DNA of 64,000 bases, taken from contig NZ_JANBVS010000001.1 in the NCBI RefSeq assembly GCF_024586915.1, forward strand, positions 248,001-312,000, read 5' to 3'. The notes below the pieces were generated by a model that saw nothing but the letters and a program-made list of their open reading frames with translations, had not been told where the DNA came from and made no database searches. Within the stretch, counting starts at the first letter, position 1, and the number at the start of each line of letters is the position of its first letter. Positions 62,781-64,000 of the stretch are shown here, one piece after another. Origin of the DNA: Bradyrhizobium sp. SRS-191. GTDB taxonomy: Bacteria; Pseudomonadota; Alphaproteobacteria; Rhizobiales; Xanthobacteraceae. A program made the position numbers and the translations under genes.

Positions 62781-64000
62781 TTGTCGCAAGCGATCAATCT
62801 CACACGCTACGTCGACGAACGGCCGCTATCTAAATTCCAGATCAGGGTGATCTGCCTGTGCGCGCTGGTCGTCGGGCTCGACGGCTTCGATGCCCAGGCG
62901 CTCGGCTTCGTCGCGCCCGCGCTCAGCAAGGACCTGCACCTGGCGCCGGGAGCCTTGGGCCCCGTCTTCGGCGCGTCGCTGTTCGGCGTGATGGTCGGCT
63001 CGCTCGTGTTCGGCGCCCTCGCCGACTATCTCGGTCGCAAATGGCTGGTCGTCGCCGGCGTCTTGGTATTCGCGCTGGGATCGCTGGCGACGAGCCAGGC
63101 CACGAGCGTCTCCGACCTCGTCATGCTCCGCTTCGTCACCGGCATCGGACTCGGGGGCGTCCTGCCCAACACCATCGCACTGACCGGCGAGTATGCGCCG
63201 CAGCGTCGCCGGACGCTGTTGATCATGCTGATGTTCATGACGGTGTCGCTGGGCTCGGCGATCGGAGGAGCGGTCGCAGCCAAGCTCATCACCGCCTATG
63301 GCTGGCAGATCATCTTCATTGTCGGCGGCCTGCTGCCGCTGATCCTCTGCCCGGTCCTGATCCTGTGGCTACCGGAGTCGCTGTCGCTGCTGGCGCTGGA
63401 CTCAGCCAAGAACGACCGGGTGCGCACGCTGCTGATGCGCATCGATCCCTCCGCGCGGCTTCCAGCCGATGCGCAGTTCACGATTGTCGAGGAGAAGGGC
63501 AAGGGCTTCCTGCTGCCGCAGCTTTTTACCAACCGGCGCCTGATTCCGACCCTGCTGCTGTGGGTCATGTTCTTCATGAACATGATGGACATCTACTTTC
63601 TCAACAGCTGGCTGCCGACGCTCACGCATGGTGTCGGGCTCGACGTCCAGGCCGCGATCGCCGTGGGCGTGGCGTTCCAACTCGGCGGCATGCTCGGCAC
63701 GATCGGGCTTGGCCTGCTGATCGAGCGGTTCGGCTTCGACCGGGTCTTGTTCGTCACCTATGTCGCCGGCTTCCTGTCGATCATCACCATCGGCATTGCC
63801 GGCGCCTCGTTGCCGGTCCTCGTGCCGGCGGTCTTCATTGCCGGCGTCGCCGTGATCGGCGGCCAGATCGGCTGCAACGCCTATGCGGCGCGGATCTACC
63901 CGACCTACATCCGCGGCACCGGCATCGGCTGGGCGCTGGGCATCGGCCGCTTCGGCTCGATCCTCGGCGTCACCATCGGTGGACTGATGCTGGCGGCCAA
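62781..64000 (+). CDS. MFS transporter, aromatic-acid/H+ symporter type (partial at window end)
   Basis: TTG 62781 with GGAGGG five bases upstream opens a frame that runs beyond the window (about 406 codons visible). It starts SQAINLTRYVDERPLSKFQI and has about ten to eleven membrane spans in view: VICLCALVVGLDGFDAQALG (the D-G-F-D motif of the aromatic acid:H+ symporter family, AAHS), the loop ADYLGRKW after span 2, RFVTGIGLGGVLPNTIALTG in span 4, then further spans to GSILGVTIGGLMLAA. It would import 4-hydroxybenzoate-like or other aromatic acids. The divergent LysR gene is its likely regulator. Confidence 0.88.
   Translation, partial: MSQAINLTRYVDERPLSKFQIRVICLCALVVGLDGFDAQALGFVAPALSKDLHLAPGALGPVFGASLFGVMVGSLVFGALADYLGRKWLVVAGVLVFALGSLATSQATSVSDLVMLRFVTGIGLGGVLPNTIALTGEYAPQRRRTLLIMLMFMTVSLGSAIGGAVAAKLITAYGWQIIFIVGGLLPLILCPVLILWLPESLSLLALDSAKNDRVRTLLMRIDPSARLPADAQFTIVEEKGKGFLLPQLFTNRRLIPTLLLWVMFFMNMMDIYFLNSWLPTLTHGVGLDVQAAIAVGVAFQLGGMLGTIGLGLLIERFGFDRVLFVTYVAGFLSIITIGIAGASLPVLVPAVFIAGVAVIGGQIGCNAYAARIYPTYIRGTGIGWALGIGRFGSILGVTIGGLMLAA

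Overview
The window is GC-rich alphaproteobacterial chromosome. It is most likely Bradyrhizobium or a close relative: it has a BA14K-type motif, a 'ggtgggcaaag' palindromic repeat typical of that genus, an alphaproteobacterial MetRS, a Co-type nitrile hydratase and several solute transporters. The species is inferred from gene character only; no search was run.

Layout. (1) 1-926: the start of a TetR-type regulator, a large palindromic operator and a NIPSNAP-domain protein. (2) 997-22772: a genomic island of about 21.8 kb inserted into the 3' end of tRNA-Ser(TGA). It is bounded by a 15-bp copy of the tRNA end at 997-1011 and the intact tRNA at 22758-22847. Next to the tRNA lies a P4-type tyrosine integrase split by one in-frame TGA. 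Backbone genes are an excisionase-like HTH protein, a frameshifted HTH replication-type gene and a conserved hypothetical. Cargo includes a two-gene unknown pair with an HNH endonuclease, a three-gene operon led by a GHKL-fold ATPase beside an hsdM stump, and an 8-kb block bracketed by two degraded halves of an IS3-family element. That block carries a 930-aa TPR/membrane protein, a PLP-dependent enzyme, a DNA adenine methyltransferase, a lipoprotein and small unknowns. Many of these look like defence or conflict genes, and the GHKL operon is the best candidate for an undescribed system.

(3) 22848-31718: two tiny membrane-protein candidates, RlpA, a 1419-aa autotransporter with eight Ig-like repeats, and facing away from it an operon of three tail-collar (microcystin-dependent-protein-like) proteins plus a GNAT acetyltransferase. 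(4) 31730-41101: an epoxide-hydrolase-like protein, then a housekeeping run of D,D-carboxypeptidase, tmk, holB, metG (with a 200-residue histone-H1-like extension), tatD and an MBL-fold hydrolase, then an ABM-domain protein and an unknown.

(5) 41112-54527: an acyl-CoA synthetase, a TRAP transporter (DctP plus fused DctQM), and a Liv-type ABC operon with fused LivG-LivF and a terminal unknown 350-aa protein. Two paralogous membrane/coiled-coil proteins flank the ABC operon. (6) 54576-64000: a BA14K-tailed Ala/Lys/Glu-rich protein, a Tat-exported GH1 glucosidase, nitrile hydratase alpha/beta/activator, an acidic repeat protein, queC, mazG, a LysR regulator and a divergent MFS transporter cut by the window edge. 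Outside the island the genes look like ordinary chromosome; inside it, composition is visibly more A+T-rich and broken genes are common.
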